Assembly (NCBI GenBank): GCA_002409995.1
Contig: DHOR01000015.1
Location: 1,531 to 65,530 of the forward strand
Length of the DNA stretch: 64,000 nucleotides
From: Hungatella sp. UBA5385
Lineage (GTDB): Bacteria; Bacillota; Clostridia; Lachnospirales; Lachnospiraceae
Direction of reading: 5' to 3'
How positions within the stretch are numbered: the first letter of the stretch is position 1; each line of letters starts with the position of its first letter. The notes beneath the pieces were generated by a model. It searched no databases, was not told the origin of the DNA, and saw nothing but the letters and a program-made list of their open reading frames with translations. The position numbers were made by a program, and so were the translations under genes. Shown here in pieces: positions 18,302-27,274 of this stretch.

Positions 18302-19133
18302 AGAGCTTTCATTCAGTTATACCAATAAACCATTTATTAGCAATATGAGCTTTCAAGTGAGAAAGGGCGAGGTTTTCGGATTTCTGGGTCCATCTGGTGC
18401 GGGAAAAACCACACTACAAAAAATACTGACCGGATTAATCACAACATACAGGGGGAGTGCAGTCTTAAACGGTGTAGAGTGTAAAACCCATAGTAAATCT
18501 TTTTATGAAAATATTGGTGTTGATTTTGAATACTCCACCTTGTATGAAAAGCTGACGGCATATGAAAATCTGCAGTTTTTCGGTTCTTTGTATGCTAAGA
18601 ATGTGCGCAATATAGATGATTTGTTAGAAAGTGTTGGACTGCAAAATGACGGTGATAAAAAAGTGTCGGAGTATTCAAAGGGCATGAAGTCAAGGCTTAA
18701 TTTTATTAAGGCATTACTGCATGACCCTGCAATATTATTCCTTGATGAACCAACAAGCGGGCTTGACCCCACAAACAGCCGTATAATGAAAGATTTAATA
18801 CTGCATGAGAAGAAATGTGGTAAAACAGTTCTGTTGACAACACACAATATGCTTGATGCAGCTGAGCTATGTGACAGGGTGGCATTTATCGTTGATGGCA
18901 CAATCAAAGCTTTGGATACACCCCATAACCTGATTATGCAGAAAGGGGCAGCTTCGGTTAAATACACTTACTATGACGGCACAGAACATACGGGTCAATG
19001 CTCTCTTACAAAAACAGCAGAGGATCAGTTATTGATGAGCTTGTTAAAGAATAATGCCATTCGTTCTATTCACAGCAGTGAACCTACCCTTAATGATATT
19101 TTCATAGAAGTAACCGGGAGGACATTAAAATGA
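18288..19133 (+). CDS. ABC transporter ATP-binding protein (CcmA type)
   Basis: ATPase of 281 residues. Walker A GPSGAGKT is at about 34-41, Walker B is ILFLDEPTSG and the H-loop is LLTTHNM. The signature is a variant YSKGMKSRL rather than LSGGQ, common in drug and lantibiotic exporters. It overlaps the TetR gene by 14 bases and the first permease by 4 bases. Together with the two permeases it forms an ABC-2 exporter of unknown substrate. Confidence 0.9.
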   Translation: MITVEELSFSYTNKPFISNMSFQVRKGEVFGFLGPSGAGKTTLQKILTGLITTYRGSAVLNGVECKTHSKSFYENIGVDFEYSTLYEKLTAYENLQFFGSLYAKNVRNIDDLLESVGLQNDGDKKVSEYSKGMKSRLNFIKALLHDPAILFLDEPTSGLDPTNSRIMKDLILHEKKCGKTVLLTTHNMLDAAELCDRVAFIVDGTIKALDTPHNLIMQKGAASVKYTYYDGTEHTGQCSLTKTAEDQLLMSLLKNNAIRSIHSSEPTLNDIFIEVTGRTLK

Positions 19134-19810
19134 GATTTATTAAGCTCCTGTTGGGTGATATCCGGTTCCAATTTAAATATGGCTTTTATTTCATGTATGT
19201 TGTTTTTTGTGTTGCATATATTTGGATATTACTATTTTTCCCAGCAGCATGGCGCCAGAAAGCAGCATGTATGATGATTTATTCTGATCCGGCGGCATTG
19301 GGTCTGTTCTTCATGGGAGCTATAATATTATTGGAAAAGAGTGAAAGAGTGCTTAATGCACTTGCAGTATCTCCTCTGACCATAATGGAGTACATTTTAT
19401 CAAAGGTAATTTCGCTTGCTGCTATATCTACATTGGTATCACTGGTGCTGGCAATTGTGGCAGGCAGCGATAATATTCCTGTGATTTTACTTTCCGTAGT
19501 CATAACTTCAGGCATTTTTACATTGCTGGGTTTAATTATAGCTGCAAAGATAAATAGCCTGAACCAATATCTGATTGCAACTGTTCCGCTTGAGATTATA
19601 TGCTTTGTACCCCCATTAATTTATCTTTTTTATCCGGCTGATATTTTACGCTGGCATCCATTAAACAGCAGTATGAGATTAATTAACGGAAGTACGAATC
19701 ATACCGCATGTGATATGATGATTCTCATCCTTATTTTTCTCATCCTGTTCTTAATTGCACACAGAACAACACAAAAAATGTGGAAAACAATTGGGGGTGT
19801 AAAGCTATGA
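19130..19810 (+). CDS. ABC-2 type permease subunit 1
   Basis: A 226-residue membrane protein with about six hydrophobic helices, starting within the ATPase stop (ATGA overlap). The segment LEKSERVLNALAVSPLTIMEYILSK matches the coupling region of fluoroquinolone/multidrug ABC-2 permeases. It probably pairs with the permease encoded next. Confidence 0.8.
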   Translation: MRFIKLLLGDIRFQFKYGFYFMYVVFCVAYIWILLFFPAAWRQKAACMMIYSDPAALGLFFMGAIILLEKSERVLNALAVSPLTIMEYILSKVISLAAISTLVSLVLAIVAGSDNIPVILLSVVITSGIFTLLGLIIAAKINSLNQYLIATVPLEIICFVPPLIYLFYPADILRWHPLNSSMRLINGSTNHTACDMMILILIFLILFLIAHRTTQKMWKTIGGVKL

Positions 19811-20520
19811 AAGCTGTCAGATTGAACTTTATGCAGATGCTGCGGCAGATGAAACATGATCCTATGCTTCTGGCAATCACTTTTACACCAATTTTAATAG
19901 GAATACTATTACGGTTTGGTATTCCCTTTGCCGAAACACAACTGACAAATTATATGGAAATGGAATGTGTTATATCACCATACTACGAATTGCTTGATTT
20001 ACTATTAATCTTATTTACTACAACAATGTTTAACCTTGTTGCAGTTATGGTGGTTTTGGAAGAAGCAGATGAACACCTTATATCTTACTTAAGCGTTACG
20101 CCTTTGGGAAAAACAGGGTATCTGTTTTCCAGATTTGGATTGACAGGGATCATTTCACTGGTTATCAGTATTTTAGTGTTCGCAATGTTTCATCTTACTA
20201 ATATAAATGTAATTATGTTATTGGGTGTGGTGGTGACAAGTGCAGTTCAGGGTATCGGTACCGCTATGCTGATCGTAACTTTCTCTGCTAATAAGGTTGA
20301 AGGAATGGCAATTGGGAAATTCACATCACTATTTACACTTGGCGCATTAGTGCCGTTTTTTAAAAATGGAAGAGTACAGTATGTTTTTTCGGTGCTTCCA
20401 TCATTCTGGCTGTCAAAAGCGGTTAAACAAAGCAGTGCCAGTTTTTTATTAATTGCCATATTGATCGTGGCTGTATGGATATTCTTATTAGCAAAACGGT
20501 TTACTGAGAAGCTGTTCTGA
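19807..20520 (+). CDS. ABC-2 type permease subunit 2
   Basis: A 237-residue membrane protein with six predicted helices and an EEADEHLISYLSVTPLGKTGY coupling-type motif parallel to that of subunit 1. ATG at 19807 was chosen because GGGGG lies nine bases upstream; it overlaps the previous stop (ATGA). An in-frame GTG at 19780 lacks a site. It is the last gene of the operon, ending at a bidirectional hairpin. Confidence 0.8.
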   Translation: MKAVRLNFMQMLRQMKHDPMLLAITFTPILIGILLRFGIPFAETQLTNYMEMECVISPYYELLDLLLILFTTTMFNLVAVMVVLEEADEHLISYLSVTPLGKTGYLFSRFGLTGIISLVISILVFAMFHLTNINVIMLLGVVVTSAVQGIGTAMLIVTFSANKVEGMAIGKFTSLFTLGALVPFFKNGRVQYVFSVLPSFWLSKAVKQSSASFLLIAILIVAVWIFLLAKRFTEKLF

Positions 20521-20550
20521 TTAATGTATATGTCAGATTCTCCACATAAA

Positions 20551-20592
20551 ATATGCCGGTACAGCCTGAATGTACAGGCTGTACCGGCATAT
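20551..20592. terminator. Perfect 18-bp hairpin between convergent genes
   Basis: Arms 20551-20568 and 20575-20592 are exact inverted repeats around a 6-base loop. It lies between the ABC permease stop (+) and the lipoprotein gene stop (-). No long U-run follows on either side, but position and strength suggest bidirectional termination. Confidence 0.75.
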
Positions 20593-20609
20593 GAGATATT
20601 CTTCAGGTT

Positions 20610-21590
20610 CTATTTTTGTTCATCAGAATTCTGCTCTTTTGGTTCTGTTTCCTTCAATTTTTTTTCTTTCTTTTTACCACTCTTTTTAACAATAGCAATC
20701 ACAAGCAGTGCAATAAGCAGAAGTGGAATCCAGAATGGGCTGCTTGTAATAATCCCTATCATAAGAGTAGTCAATGCAGTAGAAAGTGCCAGCATGTTAT
20801 CAGCAAACCCTTTCTTAATTCTTGTGCCTGGTGTCTCTGGTTCCACAGGCGTGAAGTCTTTCACTTCTGAAATATTTAAGTAAACAGTGCTGTAATCCAC
20901 CTGATTATCATATAGACGAAGCTGTGACTCCATAGATTCCAGTTCATATCGGATTTCTGAGAGCCTTTGCTCCAGAGCTACAACTGAATCAATGGTTTCT
21001 GCCTTCTCCAGAAATTCCCAGATACGTTCCTGTTCAATTTCCAGAGATTTCTTCCTGCTGGTAATATCACTGTACTGTAAAGTGACATCCTGCGTATTCT
21101 CTGTTTTATTGGTTACGTTGCCCTTTGTCTGGACTGTGTTGATAAAAGAGTCCATATTGGTATTTGGTATACGTGCTGTAATTACAGCACGTTTGGGAGT
21201 GGGCTCTCCCCGGTAGTTTAAACTGTTTCCAGAGATATCAGACTGCTCTATATAACCTTCCAGTTCTGTTATTTTCTTCTGAAGTCCGGCCAGCAGTTCA
21301 TCAAAGGTATCGGTCTCAACATAGAGCTCCACATTGCGGATCAGTTTTCTTCCCTGTGGGTAAACTGTGGTATTAGTGGCTGTTGAGCTTGCTAATTCTG
21401 CAGTTTCTCCAGTGCCTCCACTTACATAATCTTCAGCGGCCTCTTGTGGGGCTGAATAGGCTGCTGCTGTTGTTTCTGCTGTAACTTCTGCCTGGTCATA
21501 TGCAGTACTTGAGCTTTTTTGACCGGCTGAACATGCTGTTAACCCAAGAGCAATGGTTAAAGAAATCAGCCATATTGTTGTTTTTTTCAT
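20610..21590 (-). CDS. DUF4349-family lipoprotein
   Basis: A 326-residue secreted lipoprotein. The signal peptide ends in the lipobox LTAC (about residues 17-20). A DUF4349 domain (about 100-265) follows, with RNVELYVETDTFDEL, a coiled-coil stretch and YDNQVDYSTVYLNISEV. One C-terminal membrane helix and a lysine-rich tail complete it. ATG at 21590 was chosen because AGGAGGG precedes it; two further in-frame ATGs upstream overlap that site. It is monocistronic with its own promoter. Function unknown; the family is common in Bacillota envelopes. Confidence 0.85.
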   Translation of the reverse strand: MKKTTIWLISLTIALGLTACSAGQKSSSTAYDQAEVTAETTAAAYSAPQEAAEDYVSGGTGETAELASSTATNTTVYPQGRKLIRNVELYVETDTFDELLAGLQKKITELEGYIEQSDISGNSLNYRGEPTPKRAVITARIPNTNMDSFINTVQTKGNVTNKTENTQDVTLQYSDITSRKKSLEIEQERIWEFLEKAETIDSVVALEQRLSEIRYELESMESQLRLYDNQVDYSTVYLNISEVKDFTPVEPETPGTRIKKGFADNMLALSTALTTLMIGIITSSPFWIPLLLIALLVIAIVKKSGKKKEKKLKETEPKEQNSDEQK

Positions 21591-21632
21591 AATTTCCCTC
21601 CTCATAATCAAAAATGTTTCCCTTGTAATTTC

Positions 21633-21661
21633 AGAATACCATGTGAAAATGTTAATTTCAA
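21633..21661 (-). promoter_or_regulatory. Promoter of the DUF4349 lipoprotein gene
   Basis: On the minus strand, TTGAAA (21661-21656), a 17-base spacer and TATTCT (21638-21633) lie 43 bases before the start codon. Confidence 0.7.
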
Positions 21662-21717
21662 CATAAGTAAGAAAGGATTAAGAAAATGTTTCGTTATATT
21701 TGCAGAATGAAACTCTA

Positions 21718-21746
21718 TTGACAGTCTGTATAAAATAATGTACGAT
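21718..21746 (+). promoter_or_regulatory. Promoter of the wall-binding protein gene
   Basis: TTGACA at 21718, a 17-base spacer, then TACGAT at 21741. The coding start is at 21833. Confidence 0.6.
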
Positions 21747-21832
21747 TAATCTATATGATATGAAGAAATATCTGTAAAAAGAAGAGGTAGAGTGTTGTTG
21801 TTTACATAAAGATAAGAGAGAAAGGTGATGAA

Positions 21833-22552
21833 ATGAAAAAGGTTAGGGTCATTGCGGCACTTGCAATGGTACTGAGCTTAATGATAGTTCCGGAAACCCT
21901 AGCAGGAACATGGGTAAAGCAGGGGGATAATTGGAAGTATCGCAATGATGCGGGTAAGTATGAAGCCTCCAACTGGATTGAGGATAATGGAGCCTGGTAT
22001 TACATAGAGAGCGATGGTTTCATGAAGAAGGGCTGGCTTCAGGAGGAGTCCGGTAATTGGAAGTATTTAGACTATGAAACAGGAGCACTGATTCCTGATG
22101 CTTACAAAGGCTGGGATAATAAGACATTTATTAACAGAAAGCTGGATTATCAGATTACTTTACCAGATGATTACCATATTGTAACAGAGAGAGATGCTAC
22201 AGAGCTGCCTGGAGAGAATAACAGCTTTGATTTTATTACAATATCTTCTGATGGTAAAAGCGTTGTTTCTGTTATAGAATTAGGTATTCCTGCCACATGG
22301 GGATATGAGCTGTCAACATCAGAACTGGCAGAGGTTTTAAAGTCCCTTTATAAATGTGAGGCTGAAACATCAGAGGTGACATATAATGACTGGAACTTAA
22401 GCAAGCTTCCATTTTCGGTAGAAGATGGTTCCGTTTTGGAATATTATTTCGGTAAGTATGAAGATAATATTATGATGATTGAAGTGATTTATCCAGAAGG
22501 CGGATGGGAGAAAGCCCATAATATTTTACAGACACTGAAAAGACCCCGGTAA
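21833..22552 (+). CDS. Secreted protein with cell-wall-binding repeats
   Basis: A 239-residue protein with a signal peptide (about 1-25, cleavage after LAG). Two or three choline-binding-like repeats follow (WVKQGDNWKYRND, WIEDNGAWYYIESDG, WLQEESGNWKYLD). The C-terminal domain of about 140 residues (FINRKLDYQITLPDDYHIVTE onward) resembles no family I can name. Probably surface-attached. GAAAGG lies before the ATG. Confidence 0.75.
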   Translation: MKKVRVIAALAMVLSLMIVPETLAGTWVKQGDNWKYRNDAGKYEASNWIEDNGAWYYIESDGFMKKGWLQEESGNWKYLDYETGALIPDAYKGWDNKTFINRKLDYQITLPDDYHIVTERDATELPGENNSFDFITISSDGKSVVSVIELGIPATWGYELSTSELAEVLKSLYKCEAETSEVTYNDWNLSKLPFSVEDGSVLEYYFGKYEDNIMMIEVIYPEGGWEKAHNILQTLKRPR

Positions 22553-22566
22553 TTTGGGGTCTTTTT
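22538..22566 (+). terminator. Terminator overlapping the end of the wall-binding gene
   Basis: A 10-bp perfect stem (22538-22547 with 22556-22565) with an 8-base loop and T-run. Its left arm lies inside the last codons of the gene. Confidence 0.85.
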
Positions 22567-22590
22567 AGTGTCTGCAAGGCAGACTCTTAT

Positions 22591-23424
22591 TCAATCTGTA
22601 GAGGAAGGGGTAGTCTGAAAATATTTTTTATAAGCTCTGGAGAAGGTGGAGTAATTGCGGAAGCCGGAGTCCATACAGGCTTCCAGAACTGTAGAACCAT
22701 TTGCAATTTTGTCCTTTGCCAAAATAAGCCGCTTTTCTGTAATATAGGCTCCAAGTGTATAGCCGGTTGCTTCCTTAAAGATTCGCATAAGATGATAGCG
22801 GCTGATGTAGCAGCCTGCAGCTATGGAGTCAATGGACAAATCTTCTGTCAAATGGTTTGTTATATAGGACATAATCGTCTGAATCCGATGGTCGCTGCTG
22901 TCTGAGGGCAGATAATCCACACGGCCTGTAAGCGCAGCCCGGTTCAACTGAATGATAAATTGTAAAAATACAACCTTGCAGTACAAATCCTTAGCATAAC
23001 CATCATGAGTACAGGCATACTCCAGATCACTGATACTTTTATAGAGACTGCTTTTTTGAGGGGCATGAATCCGAAGAACATCGGAGGACTGCTCCTTTGC
23101 TTTTTGAAAACAGATACTTAAATCATATTCTTCCGTTTTATAAGAATTTATAAAACCGGGAGAAAGATATACAATGATTCTTTCATACTTAACTTCCGGG
23201 TCTATGATAGGTTTATGAATATCGCTGTGGCTTACCAGAACAATATCATAAGGCTGTAACTGATAAGTTCTTCCTTCAATTTTATAGGTAACATTCCCTT
23301 GAATGAATATTATGATTTTATCAAATTCATGATAGTGATATTCAAAATCCTGACGTTTGGTATCTGTTAAATGGAACAGACGGAAATCGCTGTTTAGATA
23401 ACCTCTCTTCTCGTAGCCTTCCAT
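22591..23424 (-). CDS. AraC-family regulator with cupin sensor domain
   Basis: A 277-residue regulator. The N-terminal cupin (HYHEFDKIIIFIQGN, then KIEGRTYQLQPYDIVLVS) is followed by a C-terminal double HTH (LSIDSIAAGCYISRYHLMRI, and FRNYSTFSRAYKKYF). ATG at 23424 was chosen because AGGAGG precedes it; an upstream in-frame ATG at 23442 overlaps. It is divergent from the DapF-like gene across a 197-base gap and may control it, though no operator was identified. Confidence 0.85.
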   Translation of the reverse strand: MEGYEKRGYLNSDFRLFHLTDTKRQDFEYHYHEFDKIIIFIQGNVTYKIEGRTYQLQPYDIVLVSHSDIHKPIIDPEVKYERIIVYLSPGFINSYKTEEYDLSICFQKAKEQSSDVLRIHAPQKSSLYKSISDLEYACTHDGYAKDLYCKVVFLQFIIQLNRAALTGRVDYLPSDSSDHRIQTIMSYITNHLTEDLSIDSIAAGCYISRYHLMRIFKEATGYTLGAYITEKRLILAKDKIANGSTVLEACMDSGFRNYSTFSRAYKKYFQTTPSSTD

Positions 23425-23621
23425 ACTTCCTCCTGAAAACATATTTATAATTGTACCTATAAAACCATTCTACTTCTATAGAGCACTATTTGCAATAACA
23501 AAAGCATAATATGAAAGGAAATAACAAATTGTGCTGTGTATAATAGAGAGTATGAGGGTATTTCCTACGAAACCTTATGTGAAATGATTGTCAGCAACCC
23601 AATAGTGAAAGGAGCTTCAAT

Positions 23622-24482
23622 ATGAAAATAACACTTGAAAAATATCATGGACTAGGCAACGACTATCTGATTTTTGATCCTAACAAACATGAACTGGAGA
23701 TGACAACAGAGAGAATTAAACTGATCTGCAACCGTAATTTTGGTGTTGGTTCAGATGGACTTTTAGTTGGACCTGTTATGGACCATGACAAGCTGGAACT
23801 GAAGGTCTTTAATCCGGACGGAAGCGAGGCGCAGCTAAGCGGAAATGGTGTGAGAATATTCGGAAAATACTTAAAGGATGCAGGTTATGTGCAAAAGAGC
23901 CATTTCTCCATTAACAGCTTAAGTGGAGAACAGCATATTCGTTATCTCAATGAAGAAGGAACAAAGATCAGGGTTACTATGGGAAAATTAAGCTTCTGGA
24001 GTGATGAGATTCCAATGACCGGCCCCAGGCGTCAAGTATTAAATGAAACTCTGGTATTTGGAAGTATTCCATATAGAACTACCTGTGTTTCCATTGGAAA
24101 TCCTCATTGTGTGATCTGGCTCAATGAGATATCCAGAGACTTAGTTTGTAGAATAGGTGCTCATTCAGAAAATGCGGAGTATTTTCCGGAAAAAGTGAAT
24201 ACAGAACTTCTGAAAGTCATAGACAGAACCAATATTGAAATTGAGATTTATGAACGAGGGGCAGGCTATACTCTTGCCTCAGGTACCAGCGGATGTGCAG
24301 CTGCAGGAGCAGCTTACCGAATGGGGCTGACAGACCCTAAAATGTATGTTCATATGCCGGGAGGAATACTGGAAGTAGAGATATTAGAAGATGGCAATGT
24401 GCTGATGACAGGGGAAGTGGGTTATGTTGGAAAATTCACGTTATCCCATGAAATAACAGAACAATTACGCAGTTTGACATAA
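23622..24482 (+). CDS. DapF-like epimerase paralogue with both catalytic Cys replaced by Ser
   Basis: A 286-residue member of the diaminopimelate epimerase fold. The two halves are clear: YHGLGNDYLIFD and NRNFGVGSDGLL in the first, SIGNPHCVIWL, YERGAGYTLASGT and MTGEVGYV in the second. In DapF the acid/base pair is two cysteines. Here they are Ser73 (LSGNGVR in place of CGNGxR) and Ser220 (ASGTSGC in place of ACGxG). The substrate-side motifs NPH and ERGAG are kept. A canonical dapF with both cysteines lies at 53.5 kb. This copy is therefore probably not the lysine/peptidoglycan enzyme: it may have another substrate or chemistry, or be non-catalytic. AAAGGAG precedes the start. Confidence 0.85.
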   Translation: MKITLEKYHGLGNDYLIFDPNKHELEMTTERIKLICNRNFGVGSDGLLVGPVMDHDKLELKVFNPDGSEAQLSGNGVRIFGKYLKDAGYVQKSHFSINSLSGEQHIRYLNEEGTKIRVTMGKLSFWSDEIPMTGPRRQVLNETLVFGSIPYRTTCVSIGNPHCVIWLNEISRDLVCRIGAHSENAEYFPEKVNTELLKVIDRTNIEIEIYERGAGYTLASGTSGCAAAGAAYRMGLTDPKMYVHMPGGILEVEILEDGNVLMTGEVGYVGKFTLSHEITEQLRSLT

Positions 24483-24518
24483 TAAACATAAAAACAACAA
24501 GATAGTTCCCTCCTTTCG

Positions 24519-24547
24519 TTGACGAAAACAGGAACTCATACTATAAT
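24519..24547 (+). promoter_or_regulatory. Promoter of the GGDEF-EAL gene
   Basis: TTGACG at 24519, a 17-base spacer, then TATAAT at 24542. The start codon is at 24606. Confidence 0.75.
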
Positions 24548-24605
24548 AGAGTAGATTTGTTATAATAGGTGAGTATGATAAGTTAATCGGAGAGGAGGGA
24601 CTTTT

Positions 24606-27161
24606 ATGGTTGAATTTGTAAATAAAGGTGAGAATACCGGTATTTATATTGTTAATGAAGATTATGAGATTTTGTATTTAAATGATGCGGCCAGGTCCTA
24701 CTATCCGAATCTGGAATTGGGTATGAAATGTTATGAGGGGATCTGCAGGGAAACTGCGCCCTGTAAAGACTGTCCCTGTATCGGACAGGATGCCAATCAT
24801 GTAATGTATTATAATGCAATTAACCGGGAGTGGCTTGATGTATCCTCTGGTAAAATTGAATGGTCGGGGCATACCAAATGCAAGTTTATTGCATTTCGTC
24901 TTGTTGATGAAAACACTAAAAACCTGTTTTATAATTTAACAGATAAGAGTGTGTATGATGAATTATATGAATTGAATCTGGCAAACAGTCATTATAAGAT
25001 TCTGTTTAATCAAAAGGATAAGTATCTGACGCCTGAGCTGGAAGGGCGGATTGACGCCATATGTGATTTTTCAACCAGACATACCGTCCACCCCGATGAC
25101 AAGGAACAATATCTTAAATTCTGGGACATGGGCACTTTAGAAAGACGGTTAAAGGCTGACAATTACAGTTTGAAACAGGAGTTTCGTAAAAAGAAAGTGG
25201 ATGGCAGCTACTGCTGGGTAAGCCAGTTGGCAGTGATGCTTCGGAAAAATGAGAATGATGATGCTGTTGTCATGTGCTTTGTCCAGGATATCAGTGAGCA
25301 AAAGCTTCTGGAAGAAGAAAAATTAAGCGCAAGCAGTAAGAGACAGCAGGAAATAGACCCTATGACAGGGCTTTATCGGTATGGACCATTTTTTGATAAG
25401 GCTCAGCAGGTTCTTACAGCCAATCCTGACCAGAGATTCTGTATGGTAGCTATTGATATAGAGCATTTTAAGCTTTTTAATGAATGGTACGGTGAGGAGG
25501 CTGGAGATCAGTTCCTGATCAATATCGGAAAACAACTAAAGGCTCTGGAGGAGACCTGTATTTCTGTAGCAGGTTATATGGGTGGAGATGATTTTGCTAT
25601 TATTCTCCCTAAGGATTTAGAGATTATAGACAGACTTGAACAGAATATCAGAGAATATGTAAGACAGTATGGAGGAAATTCGGGATTTCTTCCGGCTTTT
25701 GGTATCTACGAAATAGAAGACAGAAACACAACCATTGGAATTATGTATGACAGAGCTACCATTGCCTTATCAAAGATAAAGGGCAATTATACCAAAAGAA
25801 AAGGCTGGTATGATGCTGCCATGAAACAGAAGATGGAAGATGATCAGGTTCTTTTATCTGAGGTTCAGCATGCCTTGGAGAATGAGGAATTTATATTCTA
25901 TGTCCAGCCTCAGTGTAATATGCTGACAGGCAAGATTATTGGACTGGAGTCACTGGTAAGATGGCGCCATCCTGTAAGGGGAATTGTGCCTCCGGGAGTG
26001 TTTATTCCTCTTTTGGAAGAGAATGGATTCATTACCAACTTGGATCTTTATGTATGGGAAAGGGTATGCCGCCGCCTTCATGACTGGATACAGGCTGGGC
26101 ATCGTCCTATTCCTATTTCCGTCAATGTTTCCCGCATGGATATTTATTCCATTGATATTGCTGAGGTATTTACAAACCTTGCATCTAAATACAGCATTGA
26201 TCCCAGCCTTCTTGAGATTGAGATTACAGAAAGCGCTTATGCAGAGGACTATAATCTGATCCGGAAAGTGGTGGAAGACCTGCGGAAAGCAGGATTTACT
26301 GTTTTAATGGATGATTTCGGAAGCGGCTACTCCTCTCTCAATATGCTTAAGGACGTCAATGTGGATGTGATTAAAATTGACACCAAGTTTCTGGATATGA
26401 GCATGGAAAGCCAGGGAAGAGGAATGGGGATACTGGAAACCATTGTCCGAATGGCAAGAGTTATGCAGCTTGGAGTCATTGCAGAAGGTGTGGAAAAGAT
26501 AGAACAGGTTAATTTCTTGAGAAATATAGGCTGTGTATATGGACAAGGGTATTATTTTTACAGACCTATGCCAATCGAACAGGCAGAGATTCTGCTTGGT
26601 AATGAAGAGAATATAGACTATCGGGGACTTCTTGCAAGACAGGTGCAGCAGGTTCGCTTAGAGGATTTGTTTAACGAGAATATTACCAGTGAAAATATTA
26701 TCAATAGTATTTTAGGCCCAATTGCCCTGTATGAGGTTAACGATAAAAGCATTGAATTACTGAAAGCCAATGAGCAGTATTATCGAATTACAGGTACTAC
26801 TCCTGTTGATCTGGAGGAAAGAAGAAAGAATATTCTAGATAGGGTTCATCCCGATGATGTTGAGTATATACTGGGGATGTTTGAAGATGCATATAATAAT
26901 CCGATGCAGCATGCAGAGGGGAATTACCGCCGCTTTTGTTTAGATGGAGAATTTATATGGGTCCATATCCACGTGTTCTTTTTAAGGGAACAGGAGGATG
27001 GACGGATGCTGTATTACGGTTCATTATCTGATATTACAGAGTCTGTAAAAAACAGGCATGAAATTGAAAACGTCAACCGCAGGCTGAGAGAAAAGGAAAC
27101 AGAGCTTCTGGCATTAGAAGCAGAGCTTATGGAGTATAAAAACAGGCTGAAAGAGGTATAA
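24606..27161 (+). CDS. PAS-GGDEF-EAL-PAS signalling protein
   Basis: An 851-residue cytosolic cyclic-di-GMP protein. An N-terminal PAS-like domain has a cysteine cluster (CYEGICRETAPCKDCPC). A second PAS (about 115-235) is followed by a GGDEF domain with GYMGGDDFAII at the active loop, and an EAL domain (from about 420) in which EAL reads ESL but QPQCN, NVSRMD, ITESAY, DDFGSGYSSL and DVIKID metal and catalytic motifs are kept. A third PAS (about 695-805) and a coiled coil end the protein. The phosphodiesterase half is probably active; cyclase activity is less certain. It is followed directly by a terminator. Confidence 0.9.
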   Translation: MVEFVNKGENTGIYIVNEDYEILYLNDAARSYYPNLELGMKCYEGICRETAPCKDCPCIGQDANHVMYYNAINREWLDVSSGKIEWSGHTKCKFIAFRLVDENTKNLFYNLTDKSVYDELYELNLANSHYKILFNQKDKYLTPELEGRIDAICDFSTRHTVHPDDKEQYLKFWDMGTLERRLKADNYSLKQEFRKKKVDGSYCWVSQLAVMLRKNENDDAVVMCFVQDISEQKLLEEEKLSASSKRQQEIDPMTGLYRYGPFFDKAQQVLTANPDQRFCMVAIDIEHFKLFNEWYGEEAGDQFLINIGKQLKALEETCISVAGYMGGDDFAIILPKDLEIIDRLEQNIREYVRQYGGNSGFLPAFGIYEIEDRNTTIGIMYDRATIALSKIKGNYTKRKGWYDAAMKQKMEDDQVLLSEVQHALENEEFIFYVQPQCNMLTGKIIGLESLVRWRHPVRGIVPPGVFIPLLEENGFITNLDLYVWERVCRRLHDWIQAGHRPIPISVNVSRMDIYSIDIAEVFTNLASKYSIDPSLLEIEITESAYAEDYNLIRKVVEDLRKAGFTVLMDDFGSGYSSLNMLKDVNVDVIKIDTKFLDMSMESQGRGMGILETIVRMARVMQLGVIAEGVEKIEQVNFLRNIGCVYGQGYYFYRPMPIEQAEILLGNEENIDYRGLLARQVQQVRLEDLFNENITSENIINSILGPIALYEVNDKSIELLKANEQYYRITGTTPVDLEERRKNILDRVHPDDVEYILGMFEDAYNNPMQHAEGNYRRFCLDGEFIWVHIHVFFLREQEDGRMLYYGSLSDITESVKNRHEIENVNRRLREKETELLALEAELMEYKNRLKEV

Positions 27162-27162
27162 A

Positions 27163-27192
27163 GAAGAAGGGGAGCAATCCCTTTCTTTTTTT
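27163..27192 (+). terminator. Terminator after the GGDEF-EAL gene
   Basis: AAGAAGGGGA pairs with TCCCTTTCTT (one G-U) around a short loop, and a T-run follows. Confidence 0.8.
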
Positions 27193-27274
27193 GTCAGTCT
27201 ATGTTTTTCGTTTTTTTCATGATAAAATAAGAAACAGATTGCAAAAAGCAAAATATTCAGTCAGGGGGATTAAC

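Noticed and set aside
20524..20883. Plus-strand frame after the ABC permease
   Set aside because: It runs through the 18-bp hairpin and lies opposite the well-supported DUF4349 lipoprotein gene.
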